DNA of 64,000 nt. Source: DASWED01 sp036394995 (GTDB lineage: Bacteria > Actinomycetota > UBA4738 > JACQTL01). A program made the position numbers and the translations under genes. Below, in pieces: positions 20,087 through 29,276 of this stretch. The notes under the pieces are model-generated. The model was given only the letters and a program-made list of their open reading frames with translations. It made no database searches and was not told the origin of the DNA. The stretch lies in the NCBI GenBank assembly GCA_036394995.1, contig DASWED010000001.1, forward strand, positions 28,193 through 92,192. Reading direction: 5' to 3'. The first letter of the stretch is position 1; every line of letters starts with the position of its first letter.

Positions 20087-22216
20087 ATGCGGATCTGGCC
20101 GGGCACGCCCTACCCGCAGGGCGCCACGTGGGACGGGGAGGGCGTCAACTTCTCGATCTTCTCGGAGAACGCCACGGCGGTGGATCTGTGCCTGTTCGAT
20201 CGCGCGGAGGACGCCCGCGAGACCCATCGCATCCGCATGCGGGAGCGAACCGACCTCATCTGGCACTGCTACCTCCCCGACGTCAGGCCCGGCCAGCTGT
20301 ACGGCTACCGCGTCCACGGGCCCTACGAGCCGGAGCAGGGTCACCGGTTCAATCCGAACAAGCTCCTCATCGACCCCTACACGAAGGCCGTCTCCGGCAC
20401 GATCCAGTGGAGCGACGCCCTGTACGGCTACACGGTGGGCCACCCCGACGTCGACCTGTCGTTCGACGGCCGGGACTCCGCCGGCGGCATGGCGAAGTGC
20501 GTGGTGATCGACCCCGCGTTCACCTGGGGCGAGGACCGGCCGCCGGAGGTCCCCTGGAACCGGACCGTGATCTACGAGTGCCACGTCCGGGGGATGACCA
20601 TGCGCCATCCGGGCGTCCCGCGCCGACTCCGGGGCACCTATCTGGGGATGATCTCCGACCCCATCATCGACCACCTCCGTTCCCTGGGCGTCACGGCCGT
20701 CGAGCTGATGCCGGTCCACCAGTTCGTCAGGGACCGGCGGCTGGCGGAGATGGGCCTGACGAACTACTGGGGGTACAACACCCTGTGCTTCCTGGCCCCC
20801 GACGTCGGCTACGCCACCGGAGGGCTGGGCCAGCAGGTGGACGACTTCAAGTCGATGGTGAAGGGCCTGCACCGGGCCGGCATCGAGGTCATCCTCGACG
20901 TGGTCTACAACCACACCGGCGAGGGGAACGAGACCGGCCCGACGCTCTCGCTGCGGGGCGTGGACAACGTGGCGTTCTACCGGCTGATGCCCGACGACCC
21001 CCGCCGGTACATGGACTTCACCGGCACCGGCAACAGCTTGAACATGCTGCATTCCCGGTCCATCCAGCTGATCATGGACTCGCTCCGGTACTGGATCGAG
21101 GAGATGCACGTCGACGGATTCCGGTTCGACCTCGCGCCCGTGCTGGCCCGGGAGCTGTACGAGGTGAACCGGCTCGGCACGTTCTTCGACATCATCCAGC
21201 AGGACCCGGTGATCTCCCAGGTCAAGCTCATCGCCGAACCGTGGGACGTGGGGCCGGGCGGATACCAGGTGGGGAACTTCCCGGTGGGATGGGCGGAGTG
21301 GAACGGGAAGTACCGCGACGCCGTCCGCCGGTTCTGGCGGGGCGACCACGGCATGGTCCCCGAGATGGCCTTCCGGCTGTCCGGCTCGTCCGACATCTAC
21401 GAGGGCAGCGGCCGGCGGACGTACGCCTCGATCAACTTCGTCACCGCGCACGACGGCTTCACACTGAACGACCTGGTCTCGTTCGAGCACAAGCACAACG
21501 ACGCGAACGGCGAGGGCAGCCGCGACGGCGCCGACGAGAACTACTCCCGGAACTGGGGCACCGAGGGCCCCACGGAATCGGCGTACATCCGGCGGATGCG
21601 CGAGCGCATGAAGCGGAACTTCCTGGCCACGCTGATCTTCTCCCAGGGCGTCCGGATGATCCTCATGGGCGACGAGACCAGCAGGACCCAGCAGGGGAAC
21701 AACAACGCCTACTGCCAGGACAACGAGTTCTCGTGGATGAGCTGGGAGCTCTCCGGGCGGGAACGGCGCCTGCTCGAGTTCGCGCGTCATGCCCTGGCGG
21801 TGTTCCGCTCGAACCCGGTCCTGCGGCGCCGCTCGTTCTTCACCGGCCGGCCCATGGCGGCCGACGGGTTCAAGGACGTGACGTGGATCAGGCCGGACGG
21901 CGAGGAGGTCACCGACGAGGACTGGGCGGACCCGGGGAACCAGATCATCGGCATGCTGATGCACGGACGGGCCACCGACGAGGTGGACGAGCGCGGGCGT
22001 CCAATCTTCGGCGACACCGTGCTCCTGCTGATGAACGGCGGGGCCCGGTCGCGCGTGTTCACCATGCCGCGGCTGGAGCGCAGCGGCGCGTGGGAGGAGG
22101 TCATCAACACCTCCCGGCACGACATCGCCGAGCGGCCGGTCCGCAAGCCCACGGTGAACCTCACCGCCCACTCGGTGATCATGCTGCGCCACGACGAGCG
22201 GCTCAGCCCGCCGTGA
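20087..22216 (+). CDS. glgX: Glycogen debranching enzyme (isoamylase type)
   Basis: This GH13_11 enzyme of 709 aa hydrolyses alpha-1,6 branches to give linear chains for TreY, and is named TreX in trehalose clusters. The start WPGTPYPQGATWDGEGVNFS is the hallmark of the GlgX/TreX N-terminal CBM48. The barrel shows VVYNHTGEGNETGP, the nucleophile Asp in FRFDLAPVLA (about 348), Glu in IAEPWDVG (about 384) and Asp in AHDGFTLND (about 456). The long insert HKHNDANGEGSRDG follows, as in the family. It lies 9 bp after treZ and 22 bp before treY. Confidence 0.94.
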   Translation: MRIWPGTPYPQGATWDGEGVNFSIFSENATAVDLCLFDRAEDARETHRIRMRERTDLIWHCYLPDVRPGQLYGYRVHGPYEPEQGHRFNPNKLLIDPYTKAVSGTIQWSDALYGYTVGHPDVDLSFDGRDSAGGMAKCVVIDPAFTWGEDRPPEVPWNRTVIYECHVRGMTMRHPGVPRRLRGTYLGMISDPIIDHLRSLGVTAVELMPVHQFVRDRRLAEMGLTNYWGYNTLCFLAPDVGYATGGLGQQVDDFKSMVKGLHRAGIEVILDVVYNHTGEGNETGPTLSLRGVDNVAFYRLMPDDPRRYMDFTGTGNSLNMLHSRSIQLIMDSLRYWIEEMHVDGFRFDLAPVLARELYEVNRLGTFFDIIQQDPVISQVKLIAEPWDVGPGGYQVGNFPVGWAEWNGKYRDAVRRFWRGDHGMVPEMAFRLSGSSDIYEGSGRRTYASINFVTAHDGFTLNDLVSFEHKHNDANGEGSRDGADENYSRNWGTEGPTESAYIRRMRERMKRNFLATLIFSQGVRMILMGDETSRTQQGNNNAYCQDNEFSWMSWELSGRERRLLEFARHALAVFRSNPVLRRRSFFTGRPMAADGFKDVTWIRPDGEEVTDEDWADPGNQIIGMLMHGRATDEVDERGRPIFGDTVLLLMNGGARSRVFTMPRLERSGAWEEVINTSRHDIAERPVRKPTVNLTAHSVIMLRHDERLSPP

Positions 22217-22238
22217 CCGCGGCGCCGGGCGCGGGCGC

Positions 22239-24848
22239 ATGAGGATCCCCACCTCCACGTACCGACTTCAGTTCGGGCCGGGATTCGGGTTCGCCGACGC
22301 CCGTCGCCTGGTGGGGTACCTCCGGGCCCTCGGCGCCGGCGACCTGTACGCCTCGCCCCTGCTCCGGCCCCGTTCGGGGAGCGCGCACGGGTACGACGTG
22401 GTCGACCCCACCCAGCTGAACCCGGACCTGGGGGGCCGGGACGGGTTCGACGCGCTGGCCGCCGACCTCGGGGCGCGGGGGATGGGCCTCCTCCTCGACA
22501 TCGTGCCGAACCACATGGCGACGTCGGACCAGAACCCCTGGTGGTGGGACGCGCTGAAGCACGGCCGGCGCTCGGCGTTCGCGTCCTTCTTCGACATCGA
22601 CTGGGGCCCCGGAGGCGGTCAGGTCCTGGCCCCCGTCCTGAACGCTCCGTTCGGGCAGGTCCTGGAGGCGGGAGAGATCCGCCTGGAGCTCTCCGGCGAC
22701 GGCGAGCCGGTGGTCCGCTACGGCGAACTCCGGTTCCCCGTGGATCCGAGCTCGTACCAGGGCGCCCCGGAGGACCTCCCCGCGTTGAACGGACGCGCCG
22801 GAGAGCCCGAGTCGTTCGACGTGCTGGAGGCCCTGCTGAACCGGCAGCACTACCGACTGGCGGACTGGCATATCGCCGCGAGGGAGATCGACTACCGGCG
22901 GTTCTTCGATATCTCGGACCTTGTCACGCTCCGCACCGAGGACGCGTCGGTGTTCGAGGCCTCGCATGCCCTGGTGCTGGACCTGGCCAGGCAGGGGCTG
23001 GTCACGGGCCTGCGGGTGGACCACGTCGACGGCCTCCTCGATCCGGCCGGGTACGCGGACCGGCTCCAGCGGCGGCTGGGCGAGGAGACCGGGCGAGACG
23101 GGTTCGTCGTGGTGGAGAAGATCCTCGGGCGGGACGAGGACCTCCCCCCGGGATGGGCCGTGGCCGGGACCACGGGGTACGAGTTCGCCGACCTGGTGGA
23201 CGGGCTGTTCGTCGACCCGGCCGGCGTCGAACGAGTGGAGCGGACGCACACCGCGCTCACCGGACGGCCCCCCGCACAGGGGTTCGAGGAGGTCGCCGCG
23301 CGGTGCCAGCGGCTGGTGCTGGACCAACTGTTCGCCGGCGAGGGCCGGGTCCTGGCCGCGCACCTGCACGCCCTGGCCCTGGAGGACCGCCACGGCCGCG
23401 ACCTCGCCGAGGACGACCTCCGGACCGCGCTGGCCGAGGTCATGGCCTGGATGCCGGTGTACCGGACGTACACGGTCGGGCGGCCCGTGGCCGACCCGGA
23501 CCGCCGGGTGGTGGAGCGGGCCGTGCGCGAGGCGATCCGGCGGCTCCCCGACCGGTACCGGCGGGCCGTCGAGTTCGTCGGGCGGGTCCTGGTGCTCGAC
23601 GTGCGCGGCGACCCCGAATGGACCGACGTCGACTCGTGGATCGGGTTCGTCAATCGGTGGCAGCGGCTCACCGGGCCGGTCACCGCGAAGGGCGTGGAGG
23701 ACACCGCGATGTACCGGTGGGACGGCCTGCTGTCCCGGAGCGACGTCGGTGCCCAGCCCTCCCGGCCGGCTGTCTCGGTGGAGGAGTTCCACCGGCGGAT
23801 GCGCGAGCGGCAGCGGCGGTGGCCGGCCTCGCTCAACGCCGGCTCCACGCACGACTCCAAGCGGAGCGAGGACGTCCGGGCCCGGCTCGACGTGCTCTCG
23901 GAGGTTCCCGAGGAGTGGTCGAGGCGGGTGCAGCGGTGGCGCCGCCTCAACCGGGGCCTGCGGCGGCGGGTCCGCGGCCGCGACGTCCCCGATCCCGCGC
24001 TCGAGCTGCACCTGTACCAGTCGCTGGTGGGGGCGTGGCCGCTGGAACCGTCGGAGCGTCGGGACTTCACGGCCCGGATGCAGGACTACGCGGTGAAGGC
24101 CGCCCGTGAGGCCAAGGTGTGGACGTCGTGGCTGGCTCCGGACCTCGCCTACGAGCGGGCGGTCCGTGGCTGGCTCCGAGCCGCCCTGGGCCCGCGGAAC
24201 GAACGGTTCCGCCGCGACCTCGAGTCGTTCGCCGAGCGGGTGTCCCTGCCGGGGGCGGTGAACTCGCTGGCCGGGGTGGTGCTGCGGGCCACGGCCCCGG
24301 GCGTCCCCGACGTGTACCAGGGGGCCGAGCTGTGGAACCTCGCGCTGGTGGACCCGGACAACCGCCGTCCGGTGGACTTCGAACGGCGGATGGGCGCGGT
24401 GGAGGAGCTGGACCGGGGCCTCCATGACCGCCGGGCCCTGGCCCGGGATCTGGCCGCGACGTGGCCGGACGGCCGGGTCAAGCTCCACGTCCTCCGGGAG
24501 GCTCTCCGGCTGCGGCGGGCCCATCCGCAGCTGTTCGCCCGGGGCTCGTACCTCCCGCTGGAGGTGACCGGCCGCCGCCGGGCGAACGCCCTGGCCTTCG
24601 CCCGCCGCCGGGGCCGGTCGTGGGCGGTGGCCATTGTCCCTCGTCACGTGGCCGGCCTGGCCCGCGGCGGCCGGTTTCCGGTCCGCGCCGCCTCCTGGCC
24701 CGCCACCGTGGCCCACCTCCCCGCCGGTGCGCCCGAGCGATGGACGAACGTCCTCACCGGCGAACACGTCGACGCCGTCCGCGGCGGCATCCGCCTCGCC
24801 GACGCGTTCGCCACCCTCCCGGTGGGGGTGCTGATCGCCCGGTCCTAG
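22239..24848 (+). CDS. treY: Malto-oligosyltrehalose synthase
   Basis: TreY isomerises the reducing-end alpha-1,4 bond of maltooligosaccharides to an alpha,alpha-1,1 bond, making maltooligosyltrehalose for TreZ. The 869-aa protein starts with the family signature STYRLQFGPGFGFADAR. It carries DIVPNHMATSDQNPWWWD, the catalytic Asp in GLRVDHVDGLLDP (about 261), Glu in VVEKIL (about 293) and Asp in STHDSKRSEDVRARL (about 539). Length is slightly over the bacterial norm of about 720-830. It is the last gene of the TreXYZ set, and an unrelated transporter gene follows after 131 bp. Confidence 0.94.
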   Translation: MRIPTSTYRLQFGPGFGFADARRLVGYLRALGAGDLYASPLLRPRSGSAHGYDVVDPTQLNPDLGGRDGFDALAADLGARGMGLLLDIVPNHMATSDQNPWWWDALKHGRRSAFASFFDIDWGPGGGQVLAPVLNAPFGQVLEAGEIRLELSGDGEPVVRYGELRFPVDPSSYQGAPEDLPALNGRAGEPESFDVLEALLNRQHYRLADWHIAAREIDYRRFFDISDLVTLRTEDASVFEASHALVLDLARQGLVTGLRVDHVDGLLDPAGYADRLQRRLGEETGRDGFVVVEKILGRDEDLPPGWAVAGTTGYEFADLVDGLFVDPAGVERVERTHTALTGRPPAQGFEEVAARCQRLVLDQLFAGEGRVLAAHLHALALEDRHGRDLAEDDLRTALAEVMAWMPVYRTYTVGRPVADPDRRVVERAVREAIRRLPDRYRRAVEFVGRVLVLDVRGDPEWTDVDSWIGFVNRWQRLTGPVTAKGVEDTAMYRWDGLLSRSDVGAQPSRPAVSVEEFHRRMRERQRRWPASLNAGSTHDSKRSEDVRARLDVLSEVPEEWSRRVQRWRRLNRGLRRRVRGRDVPDPALELHLYQSLVGAWPLEPSERRDFTARMQDYAVKAAREAKVWTSWLAPDLAYERAVRGWLRAALGPRNERFRRDLESFAERVSLPGAVNSLAGVVLRATAPGVPDVYQGAELWNLALVDPDNRRPVDFERRMGAVEELDRGLHDRRALARDLAATWPDGRVKLHVLREALRLRRAHPQLFARGSYLPLEVTGRRRANALAFARRRGRSWAVAIVPRHVAGLARGGRFPVRAASWPATVAHLPAGAPERWTNVLTGEHVDAVRGGIRLADAFATLPVGVLIARS

Positions 24849-24979
24849 GCCGGAGCCTGCTCGCTCCCTGTCCGAGGTGCCACTAGGGTCCCCTCTGAAT
24901 GCTGGGGCGACGGGCCGGGGCAGCATCCACTGACCGCTCCGTGCGAGCCGGCCCGTTCGACCATCGGATTCCGGCGACA

Positions 24980-26281
24980 ATGCGCCCGGTGAGCGACGTC
25001 GAGGAGAGGGCGCAACCGGACGGGGAGCGAACCTACCGTCGGCGGCTGCTGGGAATGCTGTCGGTGGCCACGTTCTTCGAGGGCTACGACAACTTCGTCC
25101 TGGCGCTGGTCCTGCCGCTGGTGCTGGCCGACCTCGGCGGGTCGGAGGCCCAGGCGGGGGTCATCCGGGCGATCGTGGGCGTGGGGTCGGTCCTGGGGTT
25201 CGTGCTGGCGGCCCAGGGCGACCGCATCGGCCGCCGGCGACTGCTGCTGATCACGATCGTCGGCTACACCGCCGGGACCTTCCTCACCGCCGTGTCCCCG
25301 AACCTGGCCTGGCTCACCGCCGCGCAGGTCGTCGCGCAGGTCTTCCTGGCCAGCGAATGGGCCGTGGCGGTGACCATCGTCGTGGAGGAGTACCCCATCT
25401 CGGAGCGGGGCCGGGCCCTCGGCATCGTCACCTCCATGAACACGCTCGGCGGGATCACGGTCGGGATCCTGGCCTTCGTCGGCCTGCAGCACACGCCCCT
25501 CGACTGGCGGGGTTTCTTCGTCGTGGGGATCGTGCCGCTCATCGTCGTGGCCTTCGCCCGTCGGAAGATGAGGGAGACCGCGCGCTACGCGGCGATCCGG
25601 GCGGATCCCGTCGCCTGGCACCTGAACCGGGGGCGGCTGCTGGAGGCGTGGCGGCCGGAGTTCCGGCGAAACGTCCTGGCGGTGGGGCTCATGAACTTCT
25701 TCCGGTTCGCCGCCGTGGCCAGCGGGGCGTTCTGGTGGCCGTACTACGCCCAGCAGGAGGTCGGGATGTCGCTCTCGCTCTCCGGGCTGTACCTGGGCAT
25801 CGCGGGGCTCATCGGCGCGCTGGGGTTCGTCGTGGCCGGCCGGGCCATGGAGCGGTACGGGCGCCGCCCCACGTTCATCGCGTACGTGATCGGCGCGGCC
25901 GCGTTCGGCATCCCGCTGTTCCAAATCCACTCGCAGGGGCTGATGCTGCCGTTCGTGTGCCTGGCCATCTTCTTCGGCCTCGGCGGCGCCGCGGTCACGT
26001 CCGCGTTCTCCACCGAGTTCTTCCCCACATACGTCCGGAGTCGCGCGGCGGCGTGGTGCCGCAACGCCTTCGAGATCCCCGGGGGGATCATCGGGCCACT
26101 CGTGGTGGGCCTCCTCGGCGACCACCGAACCGGCCCCATCGGGTCCATCGGCGACTCGATGAGCGTGCTGTTCGTGGTGACGCTCCTGCCGACCCTGTTC
26201 ATCGCCGTCCGCCACATCGGCGAGACCCGCCACCTCGACCTGTCCGCCCTCGACCTCCTGGCCGAGGAGGCCCGGGCGTGA
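24980..26281 (+). CDS. MFS transporter, sugar/organic-acid porter type
   Basis: This 12-helix major facilitator protein of about 433 aa has both MFS loop signatures: GDRIGRRRLLL after helix 2 and the mirrored MERYGRRPTF after helix 8. SVATFFEGYDNFVLALVLPL in helix 1 is typical of the sugar-porter/organic-acid branch, as is FPTYVRSRAAAW before helix 11. The start is uncertain: ATG 24980 gives a short cytoplasmic N-terminus, while 24899 or GTG 24989 are possible and none has a good Shine-Dalgarno sequence. It follows the trehalose genes in the same direction, so it might carry a sugar, but this is not shown. Its stop overlaps the next start (GTGA). Confidence 0.85.
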   Translation: MRPVSDVEERAQPDGERTYRRRLLGMLSVATFFEGYDNFVLALVLPLVLADLGGSEAQAGVIRAIVGVGSVLGFVLAAQGDRIGRRRLLLITIVGYTAGTFLTAVSPNLAWLTAAQVVAQVFLASEWAVAVTIVVEEYPISERGRALGIVTSMNTLGGITVGILAFVGLQHTPLDWRGFFVVGIVPLIVVAFARRKMRETARYAAIRADPVAWHLNRGRLLEAWRPEFRRNVLAVGLMNFFRFAAVASGAFWWPYYAQQEVGMSLSLSGLYLGIAGLIGALGFVVAGRAMERYGRRPTFIAYVIGAAAFGIPLFQIHSQGLMLPFVCLAIFFGLGGAAVTSAFSTEFFPTYVRSRAAAWCRNAFEIPGGIIGPLVVGLLGDHRTGPIGSIGDSMSVLFVVTLLPTLFIAVRHIGETRHLDLSALDLLAEEARA

Positions 26282-26883
26282 GGCGTCTGGTGGCCCTCGC
26301 CGCCGTGGCGTGCGCCCTCCTCCCCGCCTGCGCGAGCACCGACCGCCCCGAGGGCGTGGTCGAACGGTGGCTGATCTCGCTGAACCAGGGATCGGCGGGC
26401 CGGCCAGACCGGTACGCGGACCCGGACGTGTCCGAACGGATCCTGCCGGGGTGGGACGCCTGCGAGCCCGGAGCGCTCGACACGATCCGCGTGGGACGCC
26501 AGATGACCCGGGCCGGGACCGAGCACGTCGGGGATGGCTCGGTGGCGGTCGTGCCGTACGAGGTCGAGTACGCCGACGACGCCGCCGAACTGTGCGACCA
26601 CCCGGTCGGGGGCCGCCGCGCGCCGGCCGGCTACGTCGTCGCCGTCCGGCCCCGCGGTGGTGATTGGCGGGTCACCGATCTCCAGCGGATCGGGCCCGGG
26701 GAGTTCCGCTTCCCTGCCTTCGTGGCACGGCCCGTGGCCGCCGCATCGCCCCTCGTGTGGCTGGCGGGTGCCGGCCTGGGACTGCTGCTCTGCGCGTTCG
26801 TCGCGCTCCTCATGCGCGCGACGCCGCGGCCGCGGCCGGTGCCGTCGGAGCCGATCGATCCCACGGACGCCCGGGGGCTGTAG
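26278..26883 (+). CDS. Hypothetical membrane-anchored lipoprotein
   Basis: A 201-aa protein starts at GTG 26278, overlapping the MFS stop. It opens with a short basic and hydrophobic signal ending in a lipobox-like LLPAC at about residue 18. An extracytoplasmic domain with paired cysteines (WDACEPG and AELCDHP) follows, then a C-terminal membrane helix (about residues 163-183) and a proline-rich basic tail. No family was recognised. The lipobox plus C-terminal anchor is unusual, and the first hydrophobic segment might be an ordinary signal peptide. Coupling to the transporter suggests an accessory role at the membrane, which is inference. Confidence 0.7.
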   Translation: MRRLVALAAVACALLPACASTDRPEGVVERWLISLNQGSAGRPDRYADPDVSERILPGWDACEPGALDTIRVGRQMTRAGTEHVGDGSVAVVPYEVEYADDAAELCDHPVGGRRAPAGYVVAVRPRGGDWRVTDLQRIGPGEFRFPAFVARPVAAASPLVWLAGAGLGLLLCAFVALLMRATPRPRPVPSEPIDPTDARGL

Positions 26884-27237
26884 CCGTGAAGAGGTGAGGC
26901 CCGCGGCGCGGGTAGCGACCGCGGGCCTCGTCGGCCCGACCGCTCCCCCCCGGAGCATTGGCCGGACCGAGCCCGTTGGATCGGGTCAGGCCGAGCCGAA
27001 CCCGTCCCCCGCTTCCATCGGGATGTGCGCAGCCGGCGCGGGGAGGGCAACGAGCGAGATCGTTCGGCGCATGGACAGGGTGTTCCCCCTCTCGGCGGTG
27101 CGGGTCCCGCCGTCCCATGGTCGTCCCCCGGCCCGGACTCCGTCCACCGCCTTTCGGCCCGGTGGGGTCGGCCGTTCGTCCATGGATCGACCGAGGCCTT
27201 CCGGCCGACCGCGTTCGACGAACCGGCGATCTCGTGC
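26884..27237. other. 354-bp gap without a gene
   Basis: This lies between convergent genes (the lipoprotein on plus, the serine hydrolase on minus). Apart from the hairpin at 26896-26929 nothing recognisable is present. Possible frames here lack starts, Shine-Dalgarno sequences or family features. Confidence 0.5.
26896..26929 (+). terminator. Hairpin, probable transcription terminator
   Basis: A perfect 11-bp stem (gaggcccgcgg / ccgcgggcctc) with a 12-nt loop lies 13 bp after the stop of the lipoprotein gene. No T-run follows, as is common for terminators in high-GC genomes. Confidence 0.6.
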
Positions 27238-28017
27238 TCAGTCGGGCACGGGGAGGTGCCGCAGGAGCACGCGGAACACGCCCTCCAGGGTCACCTTCGC
27301 GTAGTCGTGGCTGGGGCTGTTCGTGATCATCACCGCGGCGGCGATCCGGAGGTCGCCCCGTTCGAGGAACGCGATCTGATGCTCCACCGCGCCGGTCCCC
27401 GAGCCCCAGCCGCCCTTGAAGAAGAGCTTCCACTTGTCGTGGTGCAGGCGGCCGATCCCCCATCGCTGCGAGGGCACGATGTGCGCCAGGAGGTAGCGGG
27501 CGTACGCCTCGTGCCGGTCCGGGATGTAGCGCTCGAGCCGGAACATGAAGCGGGCCTCCTCGCCCGACGTGTCCGACGAAAGGCCCCACGGATGCGGCAC
27601 GAAGTGGAAGTGATCCATCCCGGCCACGTTCGCCAGGGCGTACAGGCGCCTGGCGCCGACGATCTCCGAGACCCGCGTCGCCGCGAGGTTGTCCGACCGC
27701 TTGATCATGGGCCCGAGCAGCTCGCGGTCGGACGGGCGGAGGTCCCGGTCGCGCACGGAGGGCATCCGCAGGTACGCCACCATGAACATGACCTTCACCG
27801 TGCTGGCGAGCGGCACCGCCCGGGAGCCGCGCCACCCGTACGCGTTCCCCTTCGGCCCGATGACCGTGAACGACACGTCGCCCGAGCGGGTGGCCGCGTA
27901 GTCCCTCGAGGCGCCCACGTCCGGCGGCCACGCCCCCGCAGGCCCCGCCGAGAGCCCGACGATCAGCGCCGAGGCGGCGAGGGCCGCCGACGTCCGGCGA
28001 ACGGTGAACCGGCCCAT
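27238..28017 (-). CDS. Secreted class A beta-lactamase-like / penicillin-binding serine hydrolase
   Basis: A 259-aa exported protein has a signal peptide ending near SAGPAGAWP and then a serine beta-lactamase/DD-peptidase fold. The nucleophile motif is STVK (in PLASTVKVMFMVAYL), the second motif SDN (KRSDNLAATRV) and the third box reads KGG (FKGGWGSGTG) instead of KTG. No ExxLN motif with the deacylating Glu of true class A beta-lactamases is visible where expected. A cell-wall peptidase or other serine hydrolase is therefore as likely as a beta-lactamase. ATG 28017 is chosen at the signal peptide; the frame extends to GTG 28056. Confidence 0.8.
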   Translation of the reverse strand: MGRFTVRRTSAALAASALIVGLSAGPAGAWPPDVGASRDYAATRSGDVSFTVIGPKGNAYGWRGSRAVPLASTVKVMFMVAYLRMPSVRDRDLRPSDRELLGPMIKRSDNLAATRVSEIVGARRLYALANVAGMDHFHFVPHPWGLSSDTSGEEARFMFRLERYIPDRHEAYARYLLAHIVPSQRWGIGRLHHDKWKLFFKGGWGSGTGAVEHQIAFLERGDLRIAAAVMITNSPSHDYAKVTLEGVFRVLLRHLPVPD

Positions 28018-28061
28018 GGCGAGCCCGATCCTATGCCTCGTCGCGCTCCGGACCACGCGAA

Positions 28062-28091
28062 GAGGCCGGGCCCTCGTTCGGACCCGGCCTC
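28062..28091 (-). terminator. Hairpin terminator downstream of the sigma factor gene
   Basis: A 9-bp stem (gaggccggg / cccggcctc) with a 12-nt loop lies between the sigma factor stop (28110) and the start of the next minus-strand gene (28017). It probably ends the sigma factor transcript. Confidence 0.6.
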
Positions 28092-28109
28092 CGTGTGTTC
28101 GTTCTGCGG

Positions 28110-29042
28110 TTACAGCGCGACCGCGCCGGCGATCTCCTTGGAGTCCCGCAGCTTGCGCAGGGCCTCCCGCTCGATCAGGCGCACGCGCTCGCCGGACAGC
28201 CCGAGGACCTTCCCGGTCTCCCGCAGCGAGAGCGGACGGCCGGTGTGCAGGCCGTACCGGAGCTCCACCACGTGGCGCTCCCGTTCGTCCAGCACCCGCT
28301 CGACGGCCTCGCCGATCTCCTCGCGGAGCAGCGCGTCCTCCACCTCGGAGAACTGGCTCTCGGAGTCGGCCTCCTCGATCAGGTCACCGAGCTCCGTCTC
28401 CTCCCCCACCGGGGCCTGCAGGGACAGCGGCTCGCGCCGCCCCATCTCGGTGAGGTCGTCGATCTCGGCCACCGTGGTGTCGAGGGCCTTGGCCAGCTCC
28501 TCGCGGGAGGGCTCGCGCCCCATCTGCTGCGCGAACTGGAACCGGGTCCGGTTCAGCTTGCGCAGGCGGTCGTGGATGTGGACCGGCAGGCGGATCGAGC
28601 GAGAGCGATCGGCGATCGCCCGCGTGATCCCCTGGCGGATCCACCAGGTCGCGTACGTGGAGAACTTGAACCCCCGGCGCCAGTCGAACAGCTCGACCGC
28701 GCGCATGAGTCCGATGTTCCCCTCCTGGATGAGGTCGAGCAGCGGCAGCCCCTGGCCCTGGTACTTCCGGGCCACGGACACCACGAGGCGCAGGTTCGCC
28801 ATGATGAACCGCTGGCGGGCGGCCTCGGCCTGGCGGATGTCGGCGCGGGCCTTCATGATCGACCGGTCGGAGCGGAGGCGGCCCGCCTTGATGCGGTCCT
28901 CGGCCTCCTTGCCCTTCTCGATGGTCATGGCGAGCATGACCTCCTCCTCCTTGGTGAGGAGAGGCTCTCGGGCCGCGGCCTCCAGGTACAGGCGGAGGTC
29001 GTCGGCGTCATCGGTGCCCAGTGGGCGAGCAGGTTCGGCCAT
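28110..29042 (-). CDS. RNA polymerase sigma factor, sigma-70 group 1/2 type (SigA/HrdB-like)
   Basis: This 310-aa sigma-70 factor has region 1.2 (DDLRLYLEAAAREPLLTKEE), region 2 with FIMANLRLVVSVARKYQGQG, LLDLIQEGNIGLMRAVELFD and the -10-binding helix FSTYATWWIRQGITRAI. Region 3 (HDRLRKLNRTRFQ) follows, then region 4 ending in the helix-turn-helix SLRETGKVLGLSGERVRLIE. It lacks the long acidic region 1.1 of a primary sigma factor, so it is more likely a group 2 alternative factor, though short primary factors exist. The start is uncertain: ATG 29042 or TTG 29066. No anti-sigma gene is adjacent. Confidence 0.9.
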   Translation of the reverse strand: MAEPARPLGTDDADDLRLYLEAAAREPLLTKEEEVMLAMTIEKGKEAEDRIKAGRLRSDRSIMKARADIRQAEAARQRFIMANLRLVVSVARKYQGQGLPLLDLIQEGNIGLMRAVELFDWRRGFKFSTYATWWIRQGITRAIADRSRSIRLPVHIHDRLRKLNRTRFQFAQQMGREPSREELAKALDTTVAEIDDLTEMGRREPLSLQAPVGEETELGDLIEEADSESQFSEVEDALLREEIGEAVERVLDERERHVVELRYGLHTGRPLSLRETGKVLGLSGERVRLIEREALRKLRDSKEIAGAVAL

Positions 29043-29230
29043 TTTCTTCCCTGGGTTCTCCTTCAACAGCTACCCTCGTCCGGTTCAACAGCACCGTGAC
29101 TCCCGGAATTCCTTCCGGTCGGCCTGTCAGTTCCCTGAGGGCAGACTGAATAGGGCCTCGGCGGCCACCTCGACGCAGGCTAACACGAAGTCTTCCCCAA
29201 CTCAAGGCCGGCCACGCACGCCGGGGACAT

Positions 29231-29276
29231 TGAGTTCGTGTGGAGACGGGCGTCTCCGTGCCCGTCTCCACACTCA
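29231..29276 (-). terminator. Strong hairpin at the 3' end of the MpaB-type gene
   Basis: A perfect 12-bp stem (tgtggagacggg / cccgtctccaca) with a 10-nt loop abuts the stop codon of the minus-strand oxygenase gene. Short outer arms (tgag / ctca) extend it with a one-sided bulge. It also separates that gene from the sigma factor promoter region (29043-29230). Confidence 0.6.

Noticed and set aside
17864..22258. Very long minus-strand open frame (over 1400 codons) opposite treZ, glgX and treY
   Set aside because: It is a GC-driven shadow. Only its last 108 codons (the VapB antitoxin) encode recognisable protein; the rest is antisense to conserved enzymes and has Arg/His/Val-rich random composition.
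22203..24980. Long minus-strand open frame opposite treY
   Set aside because: It overlaps the conserved TreY motifs in antisense and lacks any recognisable domain or ribosome-binding site.
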